Shown here: positions 1 to 10,152 of the stretch, piece after piece
Layout: each line of letters starts with the position of its first letter
Numbering within the stretch: position 1 is the first letter of the stretch
Assembly (NCBI RefSeq): GCF_040954645.1
Contig: NC_092804.1
Coordinates: forward strand, 150,483,108 to 150,547,107
Source: Diabrotica undecimpunctata
Taxonomy: Eukaryota > Arthropoda > Insecta > Coleoptera > Chrysomelidae
Direction: 5' to 3'
Length of the DNA stretch: 64,000 bases
The notes under the pieces: model-generated
What the model was told of the DNA's origin: nothing
Databases searched by the model: none
What the model saw: only the letters and a program-made list of their open reading frames with translations
Position numbers and translations under genes: made by a program

Positions 1-269
1 AAGAAAATATTACCAGGCGATATAATGAGGGAGTACGATTGAGTAAGACGTTGACGCAGTACATGCAAGATGTTGTTCCAGAGTTGGCGCTGGTGAAGAT
101 GCAAATGAAAGCAGCTTGTGAACGATCTTCAAGTGGACGTTGCTACTTATGTAGTCGAAATAAAGATCGTAAATTAAGGCAATTTTGTAAGCAGTGTAAA
201 AATTTTTTATGTGCAGAACGCCATATCAAGGAAGTAATTTGCACCCGATGCCAAGAAACTTCAGACTAG
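1..269 (+). CDS. piggyBac transposase, C-terminal fragment (cut by window edge)
   Basis: The frame is open from base 3 to the TAG at 267-269 and continues out of the window on the left, so this is a 3' fragment and not a short gene; the TTG at 39 is only an internal codon. The protein ends in a cysteine/histidine cluster: CYLC, then CKQC, then C with a following H, then CTRC. This is the cross-brace zinc-finger-like tail typical of many piggyBac transposases, which helps bind the element's ends. The DDD catalytic core would lie upstream and is not visible. No lesion is seen in this part. Confidence 0.75.
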   Translation, partial: ENITRRYNEGVRLSKTLTQYMQDVVPELALVKMQMKAACERSSSGRCYLCSRNKDRKLRQFCKQCKNFLCAERHIKEVICTRCQETSD

Positions 270-494
270 TTTTCAAAATGCATTTATTTTTTATTCCTAC
301 AGTTAATTTAATTAAATAATGAAAATTATTTTTTTGTTCGACATACCCTTTGATGTAAAAAAAATGTGTTAATTTAAGATTTATTTAATTTTCTTATAAT
401 AAAAATTAAATATACGCATTTTTTTCTCTGGGGTACAAATGAAACCCACATGGGAGTCCACGTTATTTTACCAACGTGGGAAGACGAAGGTTAA
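1..494 (+). mobile_element. 3' end of a piggyBac-type DNA transposon, with TTAA site
   Basis: The segment holds the C-terminus of a piggyBac transposase (ends at 269) followed by about 220 bp of AT-rich 3' sequence. Read inward from the right end, a TTAA at 491-494 is followed by CCTTCGTCTTCCCACGTTGG. piggyBac elements insert at TTAA and their ends usually begin with CC, so 490 is the likely right boundary. Within the last 50 bp an inverted pair (CCCACGTTGG/CCAACGTGGG type) gives a subterminal hairpin. The left half lies outside the window, so the matching TIR and TTAA could not be checked. The boundary is inferred. Confidence 0.65.
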
Positions 495-1198
495 GTTAAA
501 ATAATGCAAAAAATCTGGTCGACGTGGACCAATGTTTTGTGTAAAACTAATTTAGGTCACTGTTTTAAAAATTGAAATGATAACGAAAAAATACAATTTT
601 TTTAAATGTGAATAAATTAGGAAGTAATTAAAAATTACAAAAATGTAATTGCGTAACTCATTATTGTGGTCTGTACAAATAAAAGCACGTACCGTTTGAG
701 TATGGTGCAATAATTTTACCTAGGGTAAAGAAATGATCCCTGAGCGTTGCGACGCAAGGGACTGAAGCATCTTGGTCAAACTGCAGATGTTTATAAACAC
801 ACTCACAGGCATAGGTCGTCTTGATATATGTCTGTGCGTGTGTTTAGTACTCTAATACAGCTACAAGAAGCATACCCTATTAAATTAGGGTTTTAAAACG
901 GTCACCCACAGCTTCGATACCAAATTGCGTATATAATTCCGCAGACATTTGAAATTGTAGTTTTTTCTTTGCTTTCAAGGCAATTAACAACAAGTGTATT
1001 TCTTTGAACATAAAAATAGATTACCATGTGTTGGTCAATTTGGAAATGAGGATTTACTGAATAGAAGAAAAATAATATACTTTAATTTTAAAGTAAATAA
1101 GTAATTATAATATATAAGTAAATAAGATCATATTATTATACAGCATTAATAATATTAAATATAAAATATGCAAATAAATACTAAATGCATTTTTTAAC
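495..1198. other. Intergenic, no gene recognised
   Basis: AT-rich flank between the piggyBac end and the Sola-like element. A slightly more GC-rich stretch at about 720-930 contains no long frame and no recognised repeat. Nothing else can be supported. Confidence 0.5.
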
Positions 1199-4100
1199 AT
1201 ATCGTCTATATAGAGGTAAAACTCACTAAGTGACATTTTAGCTCAAAACCATGTTTATATCAGTAAGTGACATTTAACATCTAAACTTTCGCGTGGTATA
1301 ACTCACTAGGTGCTACGTCTAATAATAAGGCAGTTATAGAATGGTAAAAAACATTTAGTGCACTTTGTCTACATTTTGTTGGGAGGTAAAAGTCAGGTTG
1401 CACTTAATGATTTTTACCTCTATGGCAATACTTTTAACACGGGATTTTGTAGTTTGGCAGCTGCGTACTTAATTAGAGTTTGAGGTTAGGTTTTAGTCTC
1501 TGTGGTTGTGTGGAGTTGTTATTAAAATTATTAAAAGTGTAATATAGTGTAAATATATGCTGTCTCTTTGTAAGTTTGTGACTACGTTTATTTTAATTTT
1601 AATAAATCCCTAAATAATAGCCAAAATGAGAAAAACTTATGCAGACAAACTTTTTGATTCATCAAAACCTTCTACAAGTTCTGAGGTATGTAATATCAAG
1701 AGAAATAGTTTAAAATTACTTTAAAACAATTAAATTTTTATTTCAGAGATTTCCAAATCGTATTACACGAGTGTTTGCCAGTTCCAGAACTACTAAGATG
1801 CTCGAAAGTGTATTACATAAAGAAAATGAAGAACCAATGACACTAACAAAAAATGTAAATATCTACTTCCTACCTAGTGTTTAAATGTTTTTTTATAATA
1901 AGTTGTGTATGTAGTTACTGAATTGTGTATTTAATTTCCAGAATGTGCAGTCATTTCAACAAGGGATAAAAAATGATTTATTGTTAACTGAAATTAATTC
2001 CGGAAGCGTACAAACCAAGGTCAATGAGTTATTTGGTCACATTGAGGCTGAGAAGACTGTTCCAGATCAGGTCAAGAAACACATATTACTTATTATATTT
2101 GTTATCCAAGTAATCATCACAATAATTCAGCCCGATGTTGCGTCCACTGCTGAACATAGGCCTCCATAAAATTACTCCATTGGGTTATCATCATGCAGAG
2201 ACTAATTAACTTTTGTATTTCAGGTGCTGAAAGAGGATGTTGTAATGGCAAGAGTTAAAAGACAACGAAGTACATTAAAAATCGTTCCGTATTCATCAAG
2301 CAGTGACAGTGATTTTTCGTCTTATGACATAGATATGGACTCCTGTTTCAGACCATCGAATTCACCTCTTTCTTCGACACCAGATATCTCCGATTTATTA
2401 GACTTCGCTGAAGCTACAGAAATTAATACCAAAAAATGTACATTAACAAGTAGGCGAAAACGAAATGAAAAGAACTGTAAAGTAAACATTACTAAAGAGA
2501 AACGTTCCAAATGTGAGCCATATTATAACAAATTTAAACAATGCAATGCAAAGGGTCCCAAATTTGTTGATTGTACAAATTGCAGATATAAATGCTCATT
2601 AAATTTTAATGAAAAGGATAGGAACACATTGTGTCAATCATATTGGTCTTTTAATGATTTTAAGAGGCAAAAAGATTTTATAATAAAAAATGTTACGCCA
2701 GTTAAACCAAAACGTTTAAAAAATAATGTTAACAACAAAACGGTTTCAAGATTGTACTTCCTTGAAAGTCCCTCAGGACGGCACAGAGTATGTGCCAAGT
2801 TTTTTGAGAGAACGCTATGCATTTCTAATGGTCCCATAAACACGGCCTTACAAGGAACCAATTCAACAGGTTGTTTTTTCAGTGAAGATAAAAGGGGTCG
2901 CAAAATCCCTGCAAACGCTACTAATGAAGAGTCTATCCAGTTGGTAAAAAAACATATTGAGTCATTCCCTGCTGTAGAGTCGCATTATACAAGGGCCACC
3001 AGTCAAAGACTTGATTTGGACTCTAAATTATCAATTAAAAAAATGTACAATCTCTATCTCGAAAGTCTAGCTGAAAATCAAAAGCCAGTCAGTCATTGGA
3101 AATACAGGCAAATTTTTGGTAATGACTATAATTACTCTATTTTCGTTCCTAAAAAAGATCAATGTGCAGCATGCAGTAAATATAACATGGCAGATACAAC
3201 AAAAAAACAAGATTTAGAAATAGAATATTCAATGCACATAATAAGGAAGAATGAATGCCATGAAGCAAAAAATACAGACAAAAAGTTATCTCAAAACGAC
3301 AAGACATTTAAAACAGCAACATTCGACCTTTAAAGTGTATTGCAACGTTCGACTATTAAAGTGTATTGGTAGCAACGAAATTGGATCTATTCTGTTAAAG
3401 TATATTACAAACTTCACAGTTCTGAAAATATCATTGTTTTCAGACACTTGTGGAGGTCAAAATAGAAACCAGCAAGTGGCTGCTGCACTTCTATATGCAG
3501 TGCATACTACGCACTTGGAATGCATGGAACAGAAATTTTTAGAGTCAGGACATAGTCATATGGAGTGCGACTCTATGCATTCGGCGATAGAGCATTCTAA
3601 GAAAAACCGAACAGCTTTTATCATGAACGATTGGCTGGAAATATTTAGGTTAGCACGACAGAAAAGATTACAGTAGGAGCCGTATGCAGTACGAGAACTT
3701 AAATATACAGATTTCTATGATCTAAATAATTTGGCACGAACAATAATAAAAAATAGAACGAAAGATGAAGACGGCTGCACAGTATCCTGGATAAAAATTA
3801 AATGCTTCAAATTTGTAAAAGAACATGCCGATGTGATTTTTTTTAGATATGACCATTCATCGCCGTATAAAAAATTAATTATTTCTTGTGGTCCAGGAAG
3901 AAGGAGTAATCGGGATATTTCAGAAATAAGGTTAAAATCTCTCTATAACGATTTACTCCCAATTTCAACTCCGAAGAAACGAGATCTAGTTAAACTTTGC
4001 AAAGACAATCTCATACCAGATGAAGTTCATCATTATTATAAAAGTTTACCAACAAGTACCTCTACAAATGACAACCTGCCAGAACCCAATTTTGATGAGG

Positions 4101-4501
4101 AATCAGAAGATTCAACATCAATTCATCCTTAAAATAAGTTTTTTTGTTATATTGTTGTGTTTAATTTTACAGGAATTTATTATAATTTGTAATAGTAAAC
4201 GAAATAATAACATTTTTCATCACTTCCTGTCTAGTTACTTTATCCCTAAGTACCAATCAGGAATATGATAGTTTGAGGTAAAATTCATTAAGTACATTTA
4301 GCTTAATAATTTTAAAATTATTGAGTTCTGATCATTTCTTTTAAAACAGGATAGTAAAGTAACACCTAACCTCCATAAATAATATCACTTCTATCTATAA
4401 TAATCATAAATAAAATTAAAAAGTGAAAAACGGACAAAATGTTAAATATCTCTGTTGTACTTATTTGTAGTTAGTGAGTTTTACCTCTATATAGACGATA
4501 T
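1199..4501 (+). mobile_element. Sola-like DNA transposon, about 3.3 kb, with perfect 31-bp TIRs
   Basis: Bases 1199-1229 (beginning ATATCGTCTATATAGAGGTA) are the exact reverse complement of 4471-4501. The outermost ATAT may be a 4-bp target duplication, but because ATAT is its own reverse complement, TIR and target site cannot be told apart. Degenerate copies of GAGGTAAAA and ACTCACTAAGTGAC recur just inside each end (about 1260-1310, 1381-1425 and 4272-4300), which suggests subterminal binding sites. Between the ends lies one multi-exon transposase gene on the plus strand. The Sola assignment rests on the protein's conserved region and the possible 4-bp target site. The TIR pairing is direct observation. 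Confidence 0.7.
1626..4132 (+). pseudogene. Sola-like transposase, four exons visible, broken
   Basis: Exons 1626-1685, 1747-1854, 1942-2070 and 2224 onward join in frame; all three introns are phase 0 with GT..AG ends. The long last exon carries paired cysteines (CxxCRYKC near residues 110-125 of the exon) and a conserved block containing SDTCGGQNRNQ and later SGHSHMECDSMHS, followed by a C-terminal STPKKRDLVKLC region. This is the pattern of a large family of arthropod transposase-like proteins. Lesions: TAA at about 3331 where the family has a glutamine-type continuation; a deletion and frame change at about 3335-3370, where a short local duplication (AAAGTGTATTG twice) is seen; and an in-frame TAG at 3674-3676. 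The frame then runs on to 4132. A dead copy. Sola is my best family guess, not certain. Confidence 0.65.
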
Positions 4502-4504
4502 ATA

Positions 4505-5310
4505 CTAATAATGTCCAATAATAATAATAATAACCTATAGTATTCAGAAACACCCATTTATCCAAAACAAAGTAACATTCAAAAGTTGATCAGAAATCAA
4601 ATAAAAACCTATTTTCATATACCCCTAAAGGTTGCTCCAACGTAGGAAACAAAACAAACAAATTTAATTGAGATACATAAATTAACTTTTTTAGACACAA
4701 TTTATACAAACAGAACGTAAAGCATTTAATGAAACTCCAAATTGCTGTTAAATGAGGTTACTTTTATGAACATTTTTCCTTTGGTGTGCTTTCAATTTTA
4801 AAAATAATTACAATTGAAATATTAATTTAATGTATTCTAAATATAATTTTAATCTAAATAAATTTGATAAATATTTTGAGGTTTAAAACTGCAACTTAAT
4901 TAGATATCTACACATTTTTTTACTACATAATTAGGAAGTTGTTTGTTATAAACAGGCAAATTGACCATCTATCCATCTTCTATTTATTTTTCAATAATCT
5001 CTCTCAAATTGCTCCTTATTATAAATTTTATAAACTTTTATTTTTTTTTATTTAATAACCTTATGTTAAGGTTGACTGTGTACTTTTTTCGTGAAATCAG
5101 ATTCCCAGGTCATCTGCAAAGCACTGAGCAAGATGTATGTGGTTACTAAGAATATCTATCAACCCATTCATGACCATATTTCACTAAAGAAGAAATAAGA
5201 CTTCTTCTGTGGATAAGCTCTGACTACCTGTGCTGACACTGTAAAGTTTAGTTATATTGCGTAGATTACTCTGTTATTTAGTCCATCTACCTGCAGCTTA
5301 TTTCATATAT
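4505..5310. other. Intergenic, no gene recognised
   Basis: Very AT-rich. Contains a short (AAT)n run near 4522-4540. The short open frame at 4961-5149 is low-complexity and hydrophobic by composition, and I do not believe it is a gene. Confidence 0.4.
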
Positions 5311-5345
5311 TCATTTTAGTGGAATCATTCTTGTACGTGCTTTGT

Positions 5346-5445
5346 AGTGATTGTTATCAAATGCACTCTGTATATCGAAAAATTCAATCAACGTCATCTT
5401 TTCGTTTTCTAGAACGTACCTTATCCTTTGTACAAGACGACGCAG
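5346..5445 (-). pseudogene. LINE reverse transcriptase scrap (R1/jockey-like)
   Basis: On the minus strand about 33 codons read LVQRIRYVLENEKMTLIEFF then DIQSAFDN. This matches the RT segment around the first catalytic aspartate in R1/jockey-like LINEs (family form: ..LDIEGAFDN..). Codons on either side (5446-5514) do not resemble RT, and no neighbouring RT motif is found, so this is a small orphan fragment. Confidence 0.55.
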
Positions 5446-5714
5446 TAATGTGTACCTTGCATTATGTTTTCTCATAACTGAACTGTTTGCATTCCTTGCA
5501 TTATGTTCTTTCACGCATAAGTTGTATACTCTTATTTTTCATACATCCATCTAACTCTCATGTGGCATTGGCGACATCTTCAAGGGTTCGTGGTTCTTTT
5601 AGGAAAATGGCCATCAGGAGTATCCAGTATACTCTTTGGCAGCGAACCAGATGGTTTGAATTGTCTTTGTATGGCTTTGTTAAAAGCTCTGCAGTAATGG
5701 CGGACAATGTTTCT

Positions 5715-6703
5715 TTAAAATAGTGGCAAATCTAATTTGTCATTTTCATTTGAAATACTATATAGTTTCCACGCATTGACAAGTTTGTCATGTGCATTGT
5801 TTAGTGCATCTTGCCAGAGTTGTAAAACGTTGGCTTCGTCGGTGGTCTTACATGCATGTTTATCATAGTAGTTTTTAGTGATGCCCCACACCAATTCAAT
5901 TGGATTGTACTGGCAGTGATATGGTGGTAGTCTTAGGACCTCATGACCATATTTTAGTGCCATTTGGTCAACGAGAAATTTTTTCTCAGTAATGTGTTCT
6001 TTGCACTTATTTAATAATTCAGCTTTTAAAACTAGATGTTCGTGTTCTATATTTTTCTCCGACAGCCACTTTCTTAAGTCTTCTTTTTTCCAGCTGCTTG
6101 TGGGAAACTTTTCCTCCTCTCTGGTATTATACGAAGCATTGTCTAAGACTATTAATGACGGATTTTCCAGATTTTTTAATAATTTTTCCTCAAACCAATG
6201 TTCAAAAATATCGGCGTCTATATTTCCGTGGTAATCATCTGTTTTTTGAAAAAAATATAAGACTAGCATTGGGTATAAAACCTTCCGCATTTCCTGCATG
6301 CAATATAATATATCTTTTGCCATTACTCGCACTAGTACTCGAATAGCATTTGGTAGAATCATCTTGCCAGAATGATTTGATATTATTTCCTTTCGCAAAA
6401 ATCCATGTTTCGTCAAAAAACACAAATTGTCTGGCAAATTCGGAATTCTTGTTTTTTAAATAGTTTCTTATAAATTTCCACCTTTTTCCAACAACATTGG
6501 ACAGCTCGGACAACACTACGATTATTGGTTTTTTTGTATCTAAAACTCATAGCTTTTAATACTTTTGATAAACTGGTCAAACCCATATCACAAAGTTCTC
6601 TGTCCTTTATTTTTTGAATAAGTGTCTTTCTTGTAACATGTTCTTTTGCTTTGTACATGTCATAAATGATATTTCTGATTGAGATTTTAATACCTTGTGG
6701 CAA
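5715..6703 (-). pseudogene. Tc1/mariner-related transposase with widely spaced DDE (about DD81E)
   Basis: Three overlapping minus-strand frames make one transposase: 6703-6413 (N-terminal helix-turn-helix part, VTRKTLIQKI), 6516-6235 (catalytic FFDETWIFAKG, then a WQDDST segment and HAGNAEGF), and about 6265-5715 (second aspartate in LIVLDNASYN; glutamate in LPPYHCQYNPIELVWG). Two frame changes, near 6500 and 6260, make it a pseudogene. I count 81 residues between the second D and the E. Classical Tc1/mariner proteins have 34-41, but a distinct insect lineage (DD82E, 'Sailor') has this spacing, so I place it there tentatively. The stop is at 5715-5717. No TIR pair was found around it. Confidence 0.7.
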
Positions 6704-7053
6704 GTTTCAATAAATTATCATCACAAAGCATTCAATTTGCGTTTTTTCACGATTTATAAAAAAATTGTTTTGGTAGCGCTGATTTATCCTCAAGTACTAC
6801 AGCCGACCAGTAAGAGGTTCGGTACCACAAAGCAGGTAGAAAAGGGAAAGCATAACAGAGTGGCTGTAACTAGAGTCATAAATTATTTTTCGGGCGTTAA
6901 TCCGAAATACGACAGGGTAAAACGACTTCACTATAACTGGCGCCTACTGTACCTTCTTTCCAACGACCTCTCATACGTCACAATCAAACGGGCCGTTCTA
7001 CTCTCACCACAAAACTAGCAAAAAATTACCAGAATAGACCTTATAATTCGGTG

Positions 7054-7154
7054 GAGGCATTCAGTTGTAGCTTATTGGCGCATCCACTAAATCCTGCTCC
7101 ATAATATGGAGCAGGATTTAGTGGATGCGCCAATAAGCTACAACTGAATGCCTC
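7054..7154. repeat. Perfect 49-bp inverted repeat with a 3-nt loop
   Basis: Arms 7054-7102 and 7106-7154 are exact reverse complements around the loop AAT (7103-7105). The arm begins GAGGCATTCAGTTGTAGCTT. The flanks show no clear target duplication and no coding. It could be a minimal foldback element, the junction of two inverted copies, or a sequencing/assembly fold-back. Confidence 0.9.
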
Positions 7155-7761
7155 ATATGTAGATTTTCTTGCATTTTTTAATAATACATTAACCCATTAT
7201 CGAAAGATATGATGCAGCAATTTTACAGTAAAAAGTTTACCCAAATTTACCAGTAACCTGCTTATCTATAACATGTAAACAATTATTATAATTATATATT
7301 TCAAATTTATATTACGATAAAAAACAAAAATTTTAAATCATATTTTTACAATGTAGAATATTTTTTAATGTTCACAGCGGCAGTGTTTTAAGTAAGAAAA
7401 GAATAAATAAAAGATAAATTGTAAAAATTGTCTGTTTATCGCGATAACTACCAGTTTTTAAAAGTATTTAACCAACAAAAAGTAATTAGTAATTATTGTT
7501 TTGTAGAGTTTTTAACATCAAGAGCTGTAATATTATTCGGTAAGAAATTGTTTATTAATACCTTTCTAACCAAAACATTCAGCTGTGTTGACATTTTTTG
7601 TCACATTTGACATAAGCCAATCCTATCAAGGACTGGTTAGGCGAAGTATTAGCCAGGCAATCAGTAATACAGATATGCGCTACAATTGCTGCGTATCAGT
7701 CGAAACTTTATTGCAAGAAAACTAAAAATAATTACTTTTGACTACATAAGTAACAACTTAA
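7155..7761. other. Intergenic, no gene recognised
   Basis: AT-rich spacer between the palindrome and the I-like LINE ORF1. A 60-codon frame at 7428-7610 has no recognisable features. The stretch just before 7762 may be LINE 5' sequence. Confidence 0.4.
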
Positions 7762-9028
7762 ATTAATGTTTTCCTACAGTTAGCAACATCATGTCTGGAA
7801 ACAACATCATCAGTAATAATCCAAATTGATACGCAACTGGTACTAACAAGACAACAAGAGCTAAAGCTAACAAGAATTTCCAATAATCGGATATGCATCT
7901 ACTTAACAAATCCTGAACTTATCGAACATATTTTAAAATATTACCCTACGATTTCAATCAACTCTGTAGAACTACCAGTAAGAAGACTGGTTACCCCAGT
8001 CAAAAACCAAAAGACTAATAATTTCCAACGTCTGTTCATCAATACCTTATGAAATTATAGAAAAACACCTTAAAGATCTAGGTTTTCAAATTGCTTCACC
8101 AGTGTCATATATTAAAATTGGAATCCCCGGTGGTGAATTTACGCATATTAAAAGCTTCAGAAGACAGGTATACGTTACTCCAACCACAGATAGCCTCGAA
8201 ATTGAAACTTCATCAATAATTCCATTCGACAGTAATTCGTACAGAATATTTCTCTCCACCGACAAAATGACATGTTTTCTATGCAAAAAACATGGACATA
8301 CAGCAAACTGTCAAAATCCTTCTAGCAATCCTCTCCTAAATGAACAAACGTCCCCAGCTGACTCCATTCCTGCTATCCCAATATCAAACAATATGGCACC
8401 ACCAAACACAACACAAAATACGGTTCCCAGTAAACAGATAAAAACTGTCGATATATCCACCACTTCTATTGCCGCAAACAATGAATTTCTTCCTCCTACC
8501 ACTGGTCAGAAACGAACTCGTTCTGACTTCAGCGATTCTAGCTTCCAAGAAAGAAACACATCTACTAACTTACCCATCAAAGACATAAAAATGCCTTCAC
8601 CCGATGCAAAAGTGCATAAAAAGCTTAAAATTAAAAAATCCAAGAAACTCGCACCCGATCAATCTAAATTTACCGCCTCCTCTGTTCTCACAATCAATAA
8701 TCTTTATCAAGAAAATTCAAACTCATTCTCTTTACCGGTTAAAAATTTTCTTGCCTTGCTGGAAAACTCATTCGGCAGTAATAACCCTCTTCAAGAAGCA
8801 CAGCAGTTCACTCAAAATGTTTGATCACTACTCGACGACATGCTTAGAATATTCCCTTCACTGTAAGATAGAAAAATCAAGGATAGATTTACAAGAGTTT
8901 CTAAGAAAATTAAACAGCAACTTAATATAGACAATTCAAAAATTGGAAGCAAAACATCGCAATCTACAAATAATAATGAAGATGATCTAACCGACTCTTC
9001 TCTAACCTCTCAACGTTCTCAATGTTAA
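7762..9028 (+). pseudogene. I-like LINE ORF1 (gag-like), frameshifted
   Basis: The reading starts around 7762 and passes RICIYLTNPELIEH and VRRLVTPVKNQK. It shifts frame near 8010 and continues with RLIISNVCSSIP, SFRRQVYV and a CCHC zinc knuckle (CFLCKKHGHTANC at about 8273-8311). A long Ser/Thr/Pro/Lys-rich tail follows. Gag-like ORF1 proteins of this kind bind LINE RNA. In-frame stops at 8822-8824 and about 8866 interrupt the tail; the family stop is probably the TAA at 9026-9028. About 40 bp later the start of an ORF2-like reading (VLQW..) appears and is cut off near 9105, where another LINE begins. Probably the same lineage as the RNase H-bearing ORF2 at 18465-20189. Confidence 0.7.
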
Positions 9029-9127
9029 ATATATTTTATTTCACGTTAGTGCAGTGGTACTACAATGGGTTCTACCCTCGCTTAGAACGCTTACAATAAT
9101 TAATCAATAATACAAAAGCAACAAAAA

Positions 9128-10152
9128 ATGTTGGAAGCCTTGACAGAATGCCGAATTGACTCTCGGTATATAAATATAATTAAACACATATACCAAAACG
9201 CAACAGCTAGTGTTAGAGTGGGTGATCGTCAAACCCAGAAATTCCCGATACAACGTGGAGTACGCCAGGGGGACATCATATCGCCGAAACTGTTCACTAC
9301 GATTTTGGAATATATATGTAAAAGGGCAAAACTGACCGACAGGGGCATAAACATAAACGGAGAAAAGCTTAGCCATCTAAGGTTTGCAGATGATATTGTA
9401 CTAATAGCTGATAGGATAGATGAGGCCAAAGAACTTTTAAATCAGCTCTACCTTTCCTCGCTAGAAGGGAGATTGAAAGTAAATATATCTAAAACCCAGA
9501 TGATGACAAATCTTGTAGTCAGCGAAGATATATGCGTAGGAACAAGATCCATAGACCAGGTAATGGCCTATAAATACCTAGGTCATGAGATTCGCATAGG
9601 AAAAGATAACCAAACCGTTGAGCTTCTCCGTCATATAAGACTAACTTGGGCAGCCTTCGGCAAGCTGAACCATATTTTCAAATCGTCTGATATACCAATA
9701 TGCCCAAAAAAAAAAAAACGTTTAATCAGTGTGTTTTGCCAGTGTTAACTTACGGTGCGGAAACGTTGACCATGACAAGGAGAACAGTTCAAAAGATCCG
9801 TGTGTGTCAAAGGGCGATGAAGCGTGCTATGTTGGGCGTTTCTCTACGAGACAAGATCCCAAATCACCAGCTACGACAAAGAACAGGAGTAGCTGATGCA
9901 GTAGAGAGAGTAGCAACACTGAAATGGAACTGGGCAGGTCACGTGGCTCGAATGACAGATAATAAATGGACAAAGCGGATACTGAAATGGAGACCAAGAG
10001 ATGATGCTTACCGAAGCAGAGGTCGTCCACCAACACATTGGACTGACGATCTTAAACGTTGTCGTAGGAATTGGATGCAAGAGGCACAAGATCGAAATAG
10101 ATGGAAAATTATGAGGGAAATCTATGTCCAGCAGTGGATAAGCGACGATTGA
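9128..10152 (+). pseudogene. LINE reverse transcriptase, 3' half (family A)
   Basis: Open from 9128 (and slightly upstream), the protein shows RT motifs IQRGVRQGDIISPKLFTT and LRFADDIVLIAD (catalytic FADD), then YLGHEIRIG. At an A12 tract near 9705-9716 the frame changes by one. It continues as VLPVLTYGAETLTMTRR, GVSLRDKI, KWNWAGHVARMTDNKWTKRI and GRPPTHWTDDLKR, to the TGA at 10150-10152. This order is typical of RTE-like insect LINEs. The 5' half (endonuclease and first RT motifs) is missing, as expected for a 5'-truncated copy. Apart from the A-run slip it is well preserved. It shares motifs with 27225-29545. Confidence 0.8.

Noticed and set aside
6695..7018. 107-codon plus-strand frame upstream of the Tc1/mariner-related transposase
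   Set aside because: No recognisable domain; overlaps the likely 5' flank of that element. Not supported as a gene.
8311..8502. Minus-strand frame opposite the gag-like ORF1
   Set aside because: Shadow of the ORF1 carrying the CCHC knuckle.
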